Positions 1 to 9,828 of a DNA stretch of 64,000 nt are shown here, piece by piece (the first letter of the stretch is position 1; every line of letters begins with the position of its first letter). Source of the stretch: Bacteroides acidifaciens (GTDB lineage Bacteria; Bacteroidota; Bacteroidia; Bacteroidales; Bacteroidaceae). Where the stretch lies: the NCBI RefSeq assembly GCF_024623065.1, contig NZ_JANJZR010000022.1, forward strand, positions 1-64,000, in the 5' to 3' direction. Both the position numbers and the translations under genes were made by a program. The notes beneath the pieces are model-generated. The model made no database searches, was not told where the DNA came from, and worked only from the letters and a program-made list of their open reading frames with translations.

Positions 1-100
1 AATTTCAGGGACTTTCGCAAATTTAATCACTTAAAAATTAGATGTTTAACAGCATAAATTTAAATTTTGTCATCTACTAAAATAATTTTCTATTACTCTT

Positions 101-165
101 TTCAAGAAAGTATAATGATTAAGTAATATAGTATTAAAATATTGATTGACAATTGCCTATGTTTG
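101..165 (+). promoter_or_regulatory. PUL promoter, copy 1: regulator motif plus -7 box
   Basis: A motif starts at 101 (TTCAAGAAAG, then TATAATGATTAAG). A Bacteroides -7 box, TATGTTTG, lies at 158-165, exactly 57 bp from the motif start. The same arrangement recurs at 3748-3812 and 6576-6640. It is read as the AraC-type activator site of the mannan PUL, and it places transcription start near 172. Confidence 0.75.
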
Positions 166-208
166 CAACGTTATTTTAAATGGAAATCTAATACACAATA
201 AAGTTGTT

Positions 209-2812
209 ATGAGAAAATCAACAGGGATAATTTATTTAAAGATGGTTGCACTAGCTATGGTCACTACATTTTCCATTCTGAATGGTAACATATCTGCCAA
301 TACACTTCAGAAAGAACTCCATTTGGGATGGAGGTTTAAACAAGCTCGTCTTTCTAACTGGTATCCTGCTACAGTCCCGGGAGTAGTACACACTGACTTG
401 ATTGATAATAAAATCATTGAAGATCCTTTTTATCGCTTAAATGAAAGAGGTGTACAGTGGGTTGATAAGGAAGACTGGATTTATGAAACAACCTTCGATG
501 TAGCACCCGAATTGATGGATAAAAACAATATACGGCTTTATTTTAAAGGGCTTGATACTTATGCAGATGTCTATTTGAATGGAGAAAAGATATTGGAGGC
601 AGACAATATGTTTCGTGAATGGAAACTTCCCGTAAAAGATAAACTGAAAGCAAAGGATAATAAATTAAGGATATATTTCCATTCTCCTATTAAACGGGAT
701 ATGCCTAAATGGGATGCGCTGCCTTTTCACTATGAGGCAATCAACGACCAGTCGGAGAATGGAGGAGTATTCAATAGAAAAGTTAGTGTTTTTGCCCGTA
801 AGGCAGGCTATCATTATGGTTGGGACTGGGGACCTCGCCTGGTAACTTCTGGTATCTGGAGACCTGTTTTATTAGAAGCATGGGATGGTTTGCGGATAGA
901 AAATGTGTTTATCCGGCAAAAAGAGGTTTCTTATAAACAAGCCGACATTAGTAATATTGTAGAAATACTAGCCGATAAAGATATTGAGAAGGCTGAAGTT
1001 ACGGTCAGAGACAATAAGACTGGAAAGATTTATGGTGCTACTGCTACCTGCCTGACAAAAGGATTGAATAAGATTGCTGTAAACTTCTTTATAAAGAATC
1101 CTAATTTGTGGTGGAGCAATGGACTCGGAAAAGCCAATCTGTATGAATTCCGGACCGAAGTAAAAACAAACGAGCAAAATAAGGACTGTCTTATAACTTC
1201 TACAGGAATACGTTCATTAAAAGTTATACGTAAGGAGGATAAAGAGGGAAGATCATTTTATTTTCAACTTAATGGAATACCTGTATTTTCCAAAGGGGCT
1301 AATTATATCCCTTGTGATAATTTTCTGCCTCGTGTGACGAAGGAACTGTATGAGAAAACGATCCTGGATGCTGTCAATGCTAATATGAATACTTTGCGTG
1401 TGTGGGGTGGAGGGACTTATGAAGATGATTATTTCTACGAATTATGCGATAAATATGGTATTCTTGTGTGGCAGGATTTTATGTTTGCCTGCAGCGTATA
1501 TCCCTCCGAAGGTGAATTGCTGGAAAATATTCGTCAGGAAGCGATTGATAATGTTCGCCGTTTGCGTAATCACCCTTCTCTTGCTTTATGGTGTGGTAAT
1601 AATGAATGCCTGGAAGCTTGGTTTGGTTGGAATTGGAAAGAAAACTATGCGAAGCAGAATCCGGAGTATGCCCGGATTATCTGGCAGCAGTATGAAGATC
1701 TGTTTCATAAAATGCTACCGGAAGTGGTGATAGAAAATAGCCCTGAAACATTTTATTGGCCTTCATCGCCCTTCAGTCGTTATGACGGAGTTTCCGAGAA
1801 TAATAAAGGGGATACGCATTATTGGGCTGTATGGCATGCAAAAAAGCCGATCTCCGAATATAATAAGGTGCGTAGTCGTTTCTTTAGTGAATATGGTTTT
1901 CAATCTTTTCCCGAATTTGAGTCGGTCAAAATGTATGCTCCGTACCCTGAAGACTGGGAAATAACTTCCGAGGTAATGATGTCTCATCAACGGGGAGGTG
2001 AGTTCGCGAACAAACTGATTGAAGACTATTTGCTGAACGAATATCGCAAACCTAAAGACTTCGAATCATTTCTGTATATGAACCTTGTACTGCAAGGGGA
2101 TGCTATTAAGACGGCTATTGAAGCACATCGCAGGGATATGCCTTACTGTATGGGGACATTATTTTGGCAACATAATGATTGCTGGCCGGTTGCTTCGTGG
2201 TCGAGCCGTGATTACTACGGACGTTGGAAAGCGCAACATTATTTTGCCAAGGCAGCTTTTCGGGACGTGCTTGTATCTCCCATAGTTAATAATGACAGGC
2301 TTGATGTATATATTGTATCTGATAGATTAAGGAAAACGAGCGCTATACTGGAACTGGAAGTCTGTGACATGGAAGGAAAGCTTGTTAATTCAATCAGAAG
2401 ATCGGTAACTATTCCTGCTAATGAAAGTAAAGTCGTTATGTCCCACAAATTGAATTCATTTATAAAATCACAACCGGAAAATCAGCTTGTTATCTCCGCA
2501 ACCCTTACCGATCAACAAGGAACGATTTACACAAATAATTATTTCTTGACGAAGCAAAAGGAGATGTTATATCCGCAAGTGAATATATCATATCAATTAA
2601 AGTCACTGCCTGACGGATATGAATTGACTTTAAAAGCAGACCGTTTTGCAAGAGCTGTATACTTGTCTCTTGATGGAATTGATAATTTCTTTGAAGATAA
2701 TTATTTCGATTTGATGCCGGGAAAAGATAAGATAGTGAAAGTTCGTACCGATATTTCATATACGGACTTTTCCCGACAGCTAAAAATCAAATCGTTGGTC
2801 GATGGATATTAA
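209..2812 (+). CDS. Beta-mannosidase, glycoside hydrolase family 2
   Basis: This is a retaining exo-enzyme that probably releases mannose from the non-reducing end of beta-mannan oligosaccharides in the periplasm. The order is a GH2 sugar-binding domain, an Ig-like domain (NPNLWWSNGLG) and a TIM barrel. The catalytic acid/base is E466 in GNNE and the nucleophile is E561 in SEYGF; the RVWGGG motif typical of GH2 mannosidases is present. I chose ATG 209 (867 residues) because an upstream in-frame start at 146 lies before the promoter -7 box at 158-165. From 209 the protein begins with a plausible signal peptide (MRKSTG... to about residue 31). It is the first gene of the mannan PUL and converges on the araC-type gene with only about 10 bp between them. 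Family assignment is firm; mannose specificity rests on GH26 and GH130 neighbours. Confidence 0.88.
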   Translation: MRKSTGIIYLKMVALAMVTTFSILNGNISANTLQKELHLGWRFKQARLSNWYPATVPGVVHTDLIDNKIIEDPFYRLNERGVQWVDKEDWIYETTFDVAPELMDKNNIRLYFKGLDTYADVYLNGEKILEADNMFREWKLPVKDKLKAKDNKLRIYFHSPIKRDMPKWDALPFHYEAINDQSENGGVFNRKVSVFARKAGYHYGWDWGPRLVTSGIWRPVLLEAWDGLRIENVFIRQKEVSYKQADISNIVEILADKDIEKAEVTVRDNKTGKIYGATATCLTKGLNKIAVNFFIKNPNLWWSNGLGKANLYEFRTEVKTNEQNKDCLITSTGIRSLKVIRKEDKEGRSFYFQLNGIPVFSKGANYIPCDNFLPRVTKELYEKTILDAVNANMNTLRVWGGGTYEDDYFYELCDKYGILVWQDFMFACSVYPSEGELLENIRQEAIDNVRRLRNHPSLALWCGNNECLEAWFGWNWKENYAKQNPEYARIIWQQYEDLFHKMLPEVVIENSPETFYWPSSPFSRYDGVSENNKGDTHYWAVWHAKKPISEYNKVRSRFFSEYGFQSFPEFESVKMYAPYPEDWEITSEVMMSHQRGGEFANKLIEDYLLNEYRKPKDFESFLYMNLVLQGDAIKTAIEAHRRDMPYCMGTLFWQHNDCWPVASWSSRDYYGRWKAQHYFAKAAFRDVLVSPIVNNDRLDVYIVSDRLRKTSAILELEVCDMEGKLVNSIRRSVTIPANESKVVMSHKLNSFIKSQPENQLVISATLTDQQGTIYTNNYFLTKQKEMLYPQVNISYQLKSLPDGYELTLKADRFARAVYLSLDGIDNFFEDNYFDLMPGKDKIVKVRTDISYTDFSRQLKIKSLVDGY

Positions 2813-2822
2813 ATAAATGCAC

Positions 2823-3689
2823 TTAATATTTAATCAACATCTGTTGCAGGATTGTACGGTATTCGCTAGGTGTGTTTCCTTTCTTCTTTTTGAATATCCG
2901 AATAAAGTTCGATAGATTATTAAATCCGCACGAGTAGCAGATTTCTGCTACCGTGTGTGATGTTTCAGTCAGCATCTGGCAAGCACGGGCCACACGGAGG
3001 TTGTTGATATAGTCAATAAAGGTGCAATTTGTTTTCTTTCTGAAGAAATGGCTGAAAGCGGATTCCGACATATTTACCAGAGCTGCTACATCTCCCAGTT
3101 TGATAGGTTCTTCAAAATTCTTCTCTATATAGTCGCAGACTTTTGCAATGCGTCTACTTTTTGAGGTACGTATCGTGTCTTTGGTGTCATAGAGATTACT
3201 GACTAAAATATGTCTGTCGGCAGTGGAGAGATCATACAAGATAGAGAGAAACTCTAAAACGGTGTGGAAGCCTTGCATCCGGGTAAGCTGGAGAATTTTC
3301 TCTTTCATTGCCAGCATGGTGTTTTCAGAAAAGCTAATTCCTTTCTGTGAGTCGAGTAACAGTTGTTTAATCGGGCTGAATAGTCGTTTCTCCAATATTG
3401 GAAAATTGAGCAGTTTGTCCGAGAACTGAATTGTCACCACATGATTGCCTTCTACAATCTCCCCTTTCCAGGCATGCGGAAGATTGGGACCAGTCATTAC
3501 CAAATCCAGATTGTCAAACTTTTCGACTGAATCGCCTACAATTCTTTCTCCATACGTATTCATCACAAGATTAATTTCATAGTCGGAGTGATAATGTACC
3601 GGATAATCAAATTTTGCATTGGGATGATTTAAAACGATGAATAAATCATCAGAAGAAATGGGAGTAATTTCCTTTTGAATGTCTTTCAT
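2823..3689 (-). CDS. AraC-family transcriptional regulator of the mannan PUL
   Basis: The N-terminal half is a cupin-like sensor domain (HYHSDYEINLV near residue 33). The C-terminal half is a double helix-turn-helix AraC domain (RRIAKVCDYIEKNF..., then SESAFSHFFRKK and the CGFNNLSNFIRIFKK signature). It has no transmembrane segment, so it should sense a cytoplasmic sugar, unlike HTCS regulators. ATG 3689 (MKDIQKEI) is preferred over a longer frame from 3773, because a minus-strand -7 box (TACATTTG) lies at 3712-3719. It is divergent from the symporter gene, and the shared motif at 3748 lies between them. The predicted targets are the three motif-bearing promoters at 101, 3748 and 6576. The regulator family is clear; the targets are inferred. 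Confidence 0.88.
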   Translation of the reverse strand: MKDIQKEITPISSDDLFIVLNHPNAKFDYPVHYHSDYEINLVMNTYGERIVGDSVEKFDNLDLVMTGPNLPHAWKGEIVEGNHVVTIQFSDKLLNFPILEKRLFSPIKQLLLDSQKGISFSENTMLAMKEKILQLTRMQGFHTVLEFLSILYDLSTADRHILVSNLYDTKDTIRTSKSRRIAKVCDYIEKNFEEPIKLGDVAALVNMSESAFSHFFRKKTNCTFIDYINNLRVARACQMLTETSHTVAEICYSCGFNNLSNFIRIFKKKKGNTPSEYRTILQQMLIKY

Positions 3690-3711
3690 AAGAACTGTAT
3701 TTAACTTGATA

Positions 3712-3719
3712 CAAATGTA
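3712..3719 (-). promoter_or_regulatory. -7 box of the araC-type gene
   Basis: Read on the minus strand this is TACATTTG, matching TAnnTTTG, 23 bp upstream of ATG 3689. The shared motif at 3748-3777 lies just upstream, so autoregulation is plausible. Confidence 0.6.
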
Positions 3720-3747
3720 CGAATAATAATAATACAAAAACAGGCTA

Positions 3748-3812
3748 TTCAAAAAAGTATAATTATTAAGCAATATAATATCAAAAAACTATCATTATAT
3801 GCCTTACATTTG
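3748..3812 (+). promoter_or_regulatory. PUL promoter, copy 2: regulator motif plus -7 box
   Basis: The motif (TTCAAAAAAG, then TATAATTATTAAG) begins at 3748 and the -7 box TACATTTG is at 3805-3812, again 57 bp from the motif start. It drives the symporter-GH130 pair and sits between two divergent genes. Confidence 0.75.
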
Positions 3813-3847
3813 CAAAGTGAATCATACTTAATAACTAATTGAATGCT

Positions 3848-5425
3848 ATGGAATCATTTTCTATCGGAACTATTGATATTGTAATCGTAGTCGTATATTT
3901 GCTATTTATTATATGGTGGGGTGTAAAGAACGGAAAGAGTTCGGATGCCCAATCGTATTTTCTTGCCGGACGTTCCATGCCCTGGTGGGTTGTAGGGTTG
4001 TCTCTGTTTGCCGCCAGTATATCCAGTACTACGCTTATCGGGCAATCGGGTGATGCTTATGATACGGGGCTTGCCGTTTTCAATTATAACCTGACCGGTA
4101 TTGTAGTTATGGTGTTTTTTGCTGTTTTCCTTCTACCTTTATATATAAGGTCGAAGGTTTTTACGATTCCGGAGTTTCTGGAGAAGAGATTTGATAAACG
4201 TTCCCGTTACTACTTTTCCGCTATTTGTATTATCGGAAATATTTTTCTGGATGCTGCCGGTGCGCTTTATGCAGCCGCATTAATTATCAAACTGGTATTA
4301 CCTGAAGCTGATCTTCAGATGATTATTATAGTCTTTGCTATTATTGCAGCTTCATATACAATTCCGGGAGGACTTTCTTCTGCCATTAACGCGGAACTGA
4401 TACAGGCGGTAGTTTTGATTTTGGGTTCGGTTTTGCTTACCTATTTCTGTTTTCAACAGGGAGGAAGTTATTTCTATCATTTGTTTGAAAACGATGATAT
4501 ATTGGTGAAGCTGATTCGCCCGTTGTCCGATAATGCCACTCCTTGGTTGGGGCTGATCGTGGGGATGCCCATATTGGGTATTTACTTCTGGGCTAATAAT
4601 CAGACTTTAGTACAACGTGTTTTGAGTGCCAGAACTATTGATGAAGGTCGGAGAGGTGTTATATTCACCGGTTTTCTCACGATGAGCACATTGTTCATTA
4701 TTGCTATTCCCGGATTGATTGCCCGTGATTTATTTCCAGGTTTGGATAAACCCGATATGGTATATCCTAATATGGTGATGCAATTAATGCCTGTGGGTTT
4801 GCTGGGTATTATGCTGGCTGCTCTGTTGTCTGCATTGACTTCTACGATTAGTGCTATCTTGAATTCTACTTCTACTTTGTTTACGATGGACTTTTATGCG
4901 AAGTTTAATAAACATGCTGATACAAAAAAGCTGGTACTGGTTGGTAAAATCGCTTCTTGTGTGATTATTCTGTTAGCTGCATTATGGGCACCTCAAATTG
5001 GTAAATTCGGATCTCTTCTAAAATATTATCAGGAAATGCTTTCTTATATTTCTCCTCCTATCGTAGCGGCTTTCCTTCTTGGAATTTTTAATAAGAGAGT
5101 GAATGGTGACGGAGCTTTTATGGGATTGATTCTCGGTCTGGTAGTAGCGGTTCTTTTACTTTTCTTTAAAAATACGGTTTTTGGTGATTTGCACTTTTTG
5201 TTGATGGTTCCTTTCTTGTTGATATTCAGTATAATGGTGATTTATGTAAGCAGTTTCTTTTATGCGGCTCCGGGTAAAGATAAGCTTACTGACACCACCT
5301 TTTCTTTTAGCGATCTGAAAGAAGAATATGTAACCTTGAAAACAGTAGTCTGGTATAAGAACTATCAGGTATGGGCAGGGGTGTTACTTGTGTTAAGCGC
5401 ATTGATTTGGATTATTTTTCAATAA
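3848..5425 (+). CDS. Sodium:solute symporter (SSS family)
   Basis: This inner-membrane transporter has about 13 hydrophobic segments. It begins with the family's N-terminal helix (IDIVIVVVYLLFIIWWGVKNG) and continues with YFLAGRSMPWWVVGLSLFAASIS, typical of SSS proteins. It probably imports a monosaccharide or short oligosaccharide released by the PUL enzymes by sodium symport. ATG 3848 is used; a TTG three codons upstream (3839) is possible. The GH130 gene follows after 14 bp, indicating one transcript. The exact substrate cannot be read from sequence; mannose or a mannose-containing disaccharide is inferred from context. Confidence 0.88.
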   Translation: MESFSIGTIDIVIVVVYLLFIIWWGVKNGKSSDAQSYFLAGRSMPWWVVGLSLFAASISSTTLIGQSGDAYDTGLAVFNYNLTGIVVMVFFAVFLLPLYIRSKVFTIPEFLEKRFDKRSRYYFSAICIIGNIFLDAAGALYAAALIIKLVLPEADLQMIIIVFAIIAASYTIPGGLSSAINAELIQAVVLILGSVLLTYFCFQQGGSYFYHLFENDDILVKLIRPLSDNATPWLGLIVGMPILGIYFWANNQTLVQRVLSARTIDEGRRGVIFTGFLTMSTLFIIAIPGLIARDLFPGLDKPDMVYPNMVMQLMPVGLLGIMLAALLSALTSTISAILNSTSTLFTMDFYAKFNKHADTKKLVLVGKIASCVIILLAALWAPQIGKFGSLLKYYQEMLSYISPPIVAAFLLGIFNKRVNGDGAFMGLILGLVVAVLLLFFKNTVFGDLHFLLMVPFLLIFSIMVIYVSSFFYAAPGKDKLTDTTFSFSDLKEEYVTLKTVVWYKNYQVWAGVLLVLSALIWIIFQ

Positions 5426-5439
5426 AATAAATAGAATAT

Positions 5440-6465
5440 ATGAAATTAAAGAAATTTGAAGGAAACCCGATTCTTTCTCCGTCGGAAAAGAATGATTGGG
5501 AATCTTTGGTGACTTGTAATCCTGGCGTGTTCTATGATAACGGCATGTTTTATATGTTATATCGTGCTGCAGGTAATGATAGAGAACATGTTATCCGCTT
5601 GGGATTGGCTACGAGCAGGGATGGGTTTTATTTTGAAAGGCACTCGGATCGGCCGGCTTTTTCTCCGAGTGTCGATGGGCCTGATTCCGGATGTGTGGAA
5701 GATCCTCGTATTGTGAAGTTTGATGGTGAGTATTATATTACTTATGCCTATCGGCCGGTACCACCCGGGCAGTATTGGAAGTTTGGGCATGATGAAGTTT
5801 TACTTCCTGAATGTGGTAAGTATGCTCCTGCAGCTATTGCTAAGAATTTAGGTAATACTGGGCTGGCTGTTACTACAGATTTTTGCCATTTTCGCCGTTT
5901 GGGACGTCTGACTTCGCCGGTGCTTGATGATCGCGATGTGATTCTTTTTCCCGAGAAGGTAAACGGACAATTTGTTATGTTACATCGCCCCAAGCAGTAT
6001 ATTGGCGAAAAATTTGGTGTAGAATACCCTTCTATCTGGATAAAGTTTTCGGATGATTTATTAGATTGGGAGGGTAAGGAAAGCCATCTTCTTCTGACAG
6101 GACGTGAAAATACTTGGGAGGAAAAGATTGGTGGAAGTACTCCTCCCCTGAAAACGGATAAGGGTTGGTTGATGCTCTATCATGGTGTGGAGCATGGCGG
6201 AAAAGGGTATTATAGGGTGGGGGCTTTATTGCTCGACTTGGATAACCCTCTGAAAATACTAGCCAAAACGCATGAATCAATTCTCGAACCGGAAGAGGAC
6301 TTCGAGATAAACGGGTATTATAACGGTTGTGTATTCCCTACGGGAAATGTGATTGTGGATGATACGCTCTTTGTGTATTATGGTAGTGCGGATAAGTATG
6401 TCTGCGTGGCTACCTGCTCTGTAAATGAACTGCTCTCTTACTTGTTGACCGACTGCAAGGTGTAA
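5440..6465 (+). CDS. GH130 beta-mannoside phosphorylase or hydrolase
   Basis: This is a five-bladed beta-propeller enzyme of family GH130, 341 residues, normal for the family. It has no signal peptide, so it should act in the cytoplasm. The catalytic aspartate is D88 in the conserved EDPR motif; LYRAAG near residue 40 and HGV near 235 are also family-like. GH130 members cleave mannosides either with phosphate (giving mannose-1-phosphate) or by hydrolysis. I cannot assign the subfamily reliably, so the phosphate-binding residues should be checked. Cotranscription with the symporter suggests it processes the imported disaccharide. Confidence 0.85.
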   Translation: MKLKKFEGNPILSPSEKNDWESLVTCNPGVFYDNGMFYMLYRAAGNDREHVIRLGLATSRDGFYFERHSDRPAFSPSVDGPDSGCVEDPRIVKFDGEYYITYAYRPVPPGQYWKFGHDEVLLPECGKYAPAAIAKNLGNTGLAVTTDFCHFRRLGRLTSPVLDDRDVILFPEKVNGQFVMLHRPKQYIGEKFGVEYPSIWIKFSDDLLDWEGKESHLLLTGRENTWEEKIGGSTPPLKTDKGWLMLYHGVEHGGKGYYRVGALLLDLDNPLKILAKTHESILEPEEDFEINGYYNGCVFPTGNVIVDDTLFVYYGSADKYVCVATCSVNELLSYLLTDCKV

Positions 6466-6575
6466 TTAACTGAATCTCCTTTATCTTTTAGTCTTTTAAT
6501 GTGATGTGTATACACTGTTTATGTGTACATTGGGGAGGTTGCTATGCGAAAAATAGATAATCATAGATTAAATCG

Positions 6576-6640
6576 TTCAAAAAAGTATAATAATAGAGTA
6601 AATAGTGCGAATGAAAATGAAAGGTTATAGTCTATATTTG
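6576..6640 (+). promoter_or_regulatory. PUL promoter, copy 3: regulator motif plus -7 box
   Basis: The motif (TTCAAAAAAG, then TATAATAATAGAG) begins at 6576 and the -7 box TATATTTG is at 6633-6640, again 57 bp from the motif start. It drives the susC-susD-hydrolase operon. The rest of the 6466-6686 gap shows only AT-rich sequence. Confidence 0.75.
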
Positions 6641-6686
6641 TATTATCAAATTATCAGTAAAGAATTCAACGCTTAAATTTTATATT

Positions 6687-9600
6687 ATGATGAATAAACA
6701 GAAAAAACGGCTTGGTAGCATGTCACTCTGCAAAGTTGTGTTGATATGCCTTTTTTTGTCCGTATTTTCTACCGCATGGGCTGCGGTAGAGCAAACATCT
6801 TCCAAGATTACTGTGACTGGAGTGGTTAAAGATGTACAAGGTGAGCCTCTGATAGGAGCTACTATTAAAATTAAAGGTTCGGCTGTAGGAACAGTCAGTG
6901 ATTTTGATGGGAATTACTCTCTGGCCAATGTGCCGGTGAATGGGGTTTTAGAGTTTTCTTATGTAGGTATGAATAGTATAGAAATATCGGTTTCCGGAAA
7001 AAAGGTGGTAAATGCGGTACTTAGTGATGCTACTCAATTACTTGATCAGGTGGTGGTCATTGGGTACGGGTCGGTGAAAAAGAGTGATTTGACGGGATCG
7101 GTTGCGACGGTAAAGCCGGAGGCATTAAGTGATATACCGGCTAATTCTGTTGAAGGATTGTTGCAGGGGCGTGCGGCTGGTGTACAAGTAATCAATTCGT
7201 CACAGGATCCGGGAGCCGGATCAACGGTTCGTATTCGTGGTAATAGTTCGCTGCGCGGATCCAATTCACCTTTGATTGTGGTAGATGGTTTTCCATTGGG
7301 AGATGCCGGTGATTTGAAACAGATTAATACCGATGATATTGTTTCAATGGAAGTATTAAAAGATGCTTCTGCTTCTGCAATTTATGGTTCCAGAGGTGCT
7401 AATGGAGTTATAATTGTAACCACTCGAAGGGCGAAAGAAGGAACTACGACGGTATCTGTCAAACAGCAGCTCACTTTCTCCGAATTTTCTTCCAAACTGG
7501 ATTTGTGGAGAGACCCGGTGATGATGGCAATGTTGAACAATGAGGGACGTGTGAATGGTGGATTACAGCCGCTCTATATCGGTGCAAATAATTCTGCCGG
7601 TGTTTATTACCCGTCTATTGAGGAGCTTCAGACTACTTGGACAACCAATACCCGTTGGGATGAATTAGTGTTTAGAGATGCGCCTGTGTCTAATAATACA
7701 ACAGTTTCTGTCTCCAGTGCTAACGAGAAGACGAGTTTTAACCTGAGTGCTAATTATTATACGGACCAGGGAATGTATATTGATGATGATTATAGTAAAG
7801 GGGGGTATAATCTGAATGTCAGTCATAAGATATATAAGAACTTTACGATTCGTGCATCCAATATTCTATATCTTGGCAACCGTAATAACAATGGCGGAAT
7901 GGCTTATTGGAGAAATCCGATTTATCCTGTGTATAATGAAGACGGAACTTATTATCAGACTACTGCTCAAGATTATAGTCATCCTATCGCTATTCGCGAG
8001 CATAAAAAGGATAAGACCAAAATGCTGGATGTTATCTCATCCGGGGCTTTTGAATGGCAAGTGATACCGCAACTTCGTCTCACAAGCCAGTTGAATTATA
8101 AATATGGAAAATCTACCAACGACCAGTATCTGCCACAGAAATACACCCAAGTCGGTACGGAGAATCGTGGTAGGGGAGTCATTGGTAACACAGAGAATCA
8201 AAATTTTGTTTCCGAAACATTTGCCAATTACTCTCAAATGTTCGGCAAACATGAAGTGGGCGTCATGGTAGGTCATTCTTACGAGTGGTATCAATATCGT
8301 GATTCGTATCTGACTGCTAATGGTTTTGTGAATGAAGCATTGGGAAATGAGAATATGGGAGCCGGAGAGAAAGCGAACAATATTATTTCCAACGGGTTCT
8401 CGAAAAGTAAACTGGTTTCCGGAATGGCCCGTCTGAATTACACTTATGATAATAAGTATTTGCTTACTGCCACTTTTCGTGCCGACGGTTCTTCTAAATT
8501 CGGTAAGAATAACAAGTGGGGGTATTTCCCTTCCGGAGCTATCAGCTGGAAAGTTCACGAAGAGAAATTTATAAAGAAACTAAATACATTTGATGAATTG
8601 AAGTTTCGTTTAAGTTACGGTATTTCGGGAAATCAGGGAATCAGTCCTTATCAGACTCTTAGCCGTTATGGAACGACTAAATATTACCATCAGGGACAAT
8701 GGCTGACTGCTATCGGTCCCGGGTATGAGTCAGGGCAGTCCGGGCAAGACGGAATATGGAAAATTTGGAGTGGAATTCCTAATCCGGATCTGAAATGGGA
8801 GACAACTGCGCAATGGGACTTTGGTATTGATATGGCTTTCTTTAACAGAAGACTTCGCGTCACTTTGGATATTTACAATAAAGAGACGTCTGACCTGTTG
8901 AGAGAAAGAAACCTGACCCTTTCTTCCGGTTATGACCGCATGTGGGTGAATGATGGTAAGATTCGCAACCGGGGATTTGAAGTAACGATTGACGGAGTAA
9001 TGGTAGATAAAAAAGATTGGAGCTTGAATGGAACTTTTATATTCTCTATGAACCGTAACAAGGTGCTTGATTTGGGAAGTAGTGTCGAATCGGGTTTATT
9101 GAAAGATGCCCGTACGGGAATGGAATATGAAGTTGTCGGTAACTTGAGTGAACAGTATCGCTCTTATACTAATATACTTGCTATTGGCCAACCGATCAAT
9201 GTCTTTTATGGATATAAATGTGATGGAATTATTCAGACTTTGCCGGAAGGACTTAACGCAGGCTTGTCGGGAGAAGATGCTATGCCGGGAGAATTCAAAT
9301 ATGTCAATACGTATGATGGGGACGGAACACAAGGTGTTGTGAATGAAAATGATAAATGTATTATCGGTGATCCTAATCCTGATTTTACGGCAAGTCTGAA
9401 TCTTTCTTTCCGTTGGAAGAAACTGGATGCGAGTATTTTCCTGAATGGTGTGTTTGGAAATGATGTGTTGAACACCAAGACTTTTGGTGATCCGCATAAT
9501 GCCGCACTCCGTTGGACACCTGACAACCCGACTAACAAATATCCCAGTCTGCGTGACGGACGTCAGACTCGCTTTTCTGACTATTGGATAGAAGACGGCT

Positions 9601-9818
9601 CTTTTGTGAGAATCCAGAATCTGACAGTAGGGTATACCTTTGATTTGCCTAAACAGAAAGTGTTTGCCTCGAAAATACGGCTATATATGAATGCTTCCAA
9701 TTTATATACATTTACCAAGTTCGACGGGTATGATCCGGAAGTCGGGCAAAACGGGATTTATTCCGGTGGGTATCCTCGCTTGAGGAAGTGGACAGTAGGT
9801 CTTGATATAACATTCTAA
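6687..9818 (+). CDS. SusC-like TonB-dependent outer-membrane glycan transporter
   Basis: The 1043-residue protein has a signal peptide (to about residue 33), a carboxypeptidase-regulatory-like domain (VTGVVKDVQGEPLIGATI, about 43-118), a TonB plug (residues about 130-240, including VRIRGNSSLRG and KDASASAIYGSRGANGVI) and a C-terminal beta-barrel ending in an aromatic-rich strand (WTVGLDITF). With the next gene it should form the SusCD complex that imports mannan oligosaccharides, powered by TonB. It is preceded by the third motif-bearing promoter. Spacing to susD is 10 bp. Confidence 0.93.
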   Translation: MMNKQKKRLGSMSLCKVVLICLFLSVFSTAWAAVEQTSSKITVTGVVKDVQGEPLIGATIKIKGSAVGTVSDFDGNYSLANVPVNGVLEFSYVGMNSIEISVSGKKVVNAVLSDATQLLDQVVVIGYGSVKKSDLTGSVATVKPEALSDIPANSVEGLLQGRAAGVQVINSSQDPGAGSTVRIRGNSSLRGSNSPLIVVDGFPLGDAGDLKQINTDDIVSMEVLKDASASAIYGSRGANGVIIVTTRRAKEGTTTVSVKQQLTFSEFSSKLDLWRDPVMMAMLNNEGRVNGGLQPLYIGANNSAGVYYPSIEELQTTWTTNTRWDELVFRDAPVSNNTTVSVSSANEKTSFNLSANYYTDQGMYIDDDYSKGGYNLNVSHKIYKNFTIRASNILYLGNRNNNGGMAYWRNPIYPVYNEDGTYYQTTAQDYSHPIAIREHKKDKTKMLDVISSGAFEWQVIPQLRLTSQLNYKYGKSTNDQYLPQKYTQVGTENRGRGVIGNTENQNFVSETFANYSQMFGKHEVGVMVGHSYEWYQYRDSYLTANGFVNEALGNENMGAGEKANNIISNGFSKSKLVSGMARLNYTYDNKYLLTATFRADGSSKFGKNNKWGYFPSGAISWKVHEEKFIKKLNTFDELKFRLSYGISGNQGISPYQTLSRYGTTKYYHQGQWLTAIGPGYESGQSGQDGIWKIWSGIPNPDLKWETTAQWDFGIDMAFFNRRLRVTLDIYNKETSDLLRERNLTLSSGYDRMWVNDGKIRNRGFEVTIDGVMVDKKDWSLNGTFIFSMNRNKVLDLGSSVESGLLKDARTGMEYEVVGNLSEQYRSYTNILAIGQPINVFYGYKCDGIIQTLPEGLNAGLSGEDAMPGEFKYVNTYDGDGTQGVVNENDKCIIGDPNPDFTASLNLSFRWKKLDASIFLNGVFGNDVLNTKTFGDPHNAALRWTPDNPTNKYPSLRDGRQTRFSDYWIEDGSFVRIQNLTVGYTFDLPKQKVFASKIRLYMNASNLYTFTKFDGYDPEVGQNGIYSGGYPRLRKWTVGLDITF

Positions 9819-9828
9819 ATTAAATGAT

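Noticed and set aside
3689..3773. N-terminal extension of the AraC regulator
   Set aside because: The added residues are tyrosine/leucine-rich translation of AT-rich promoter DNA and include the -7 box.
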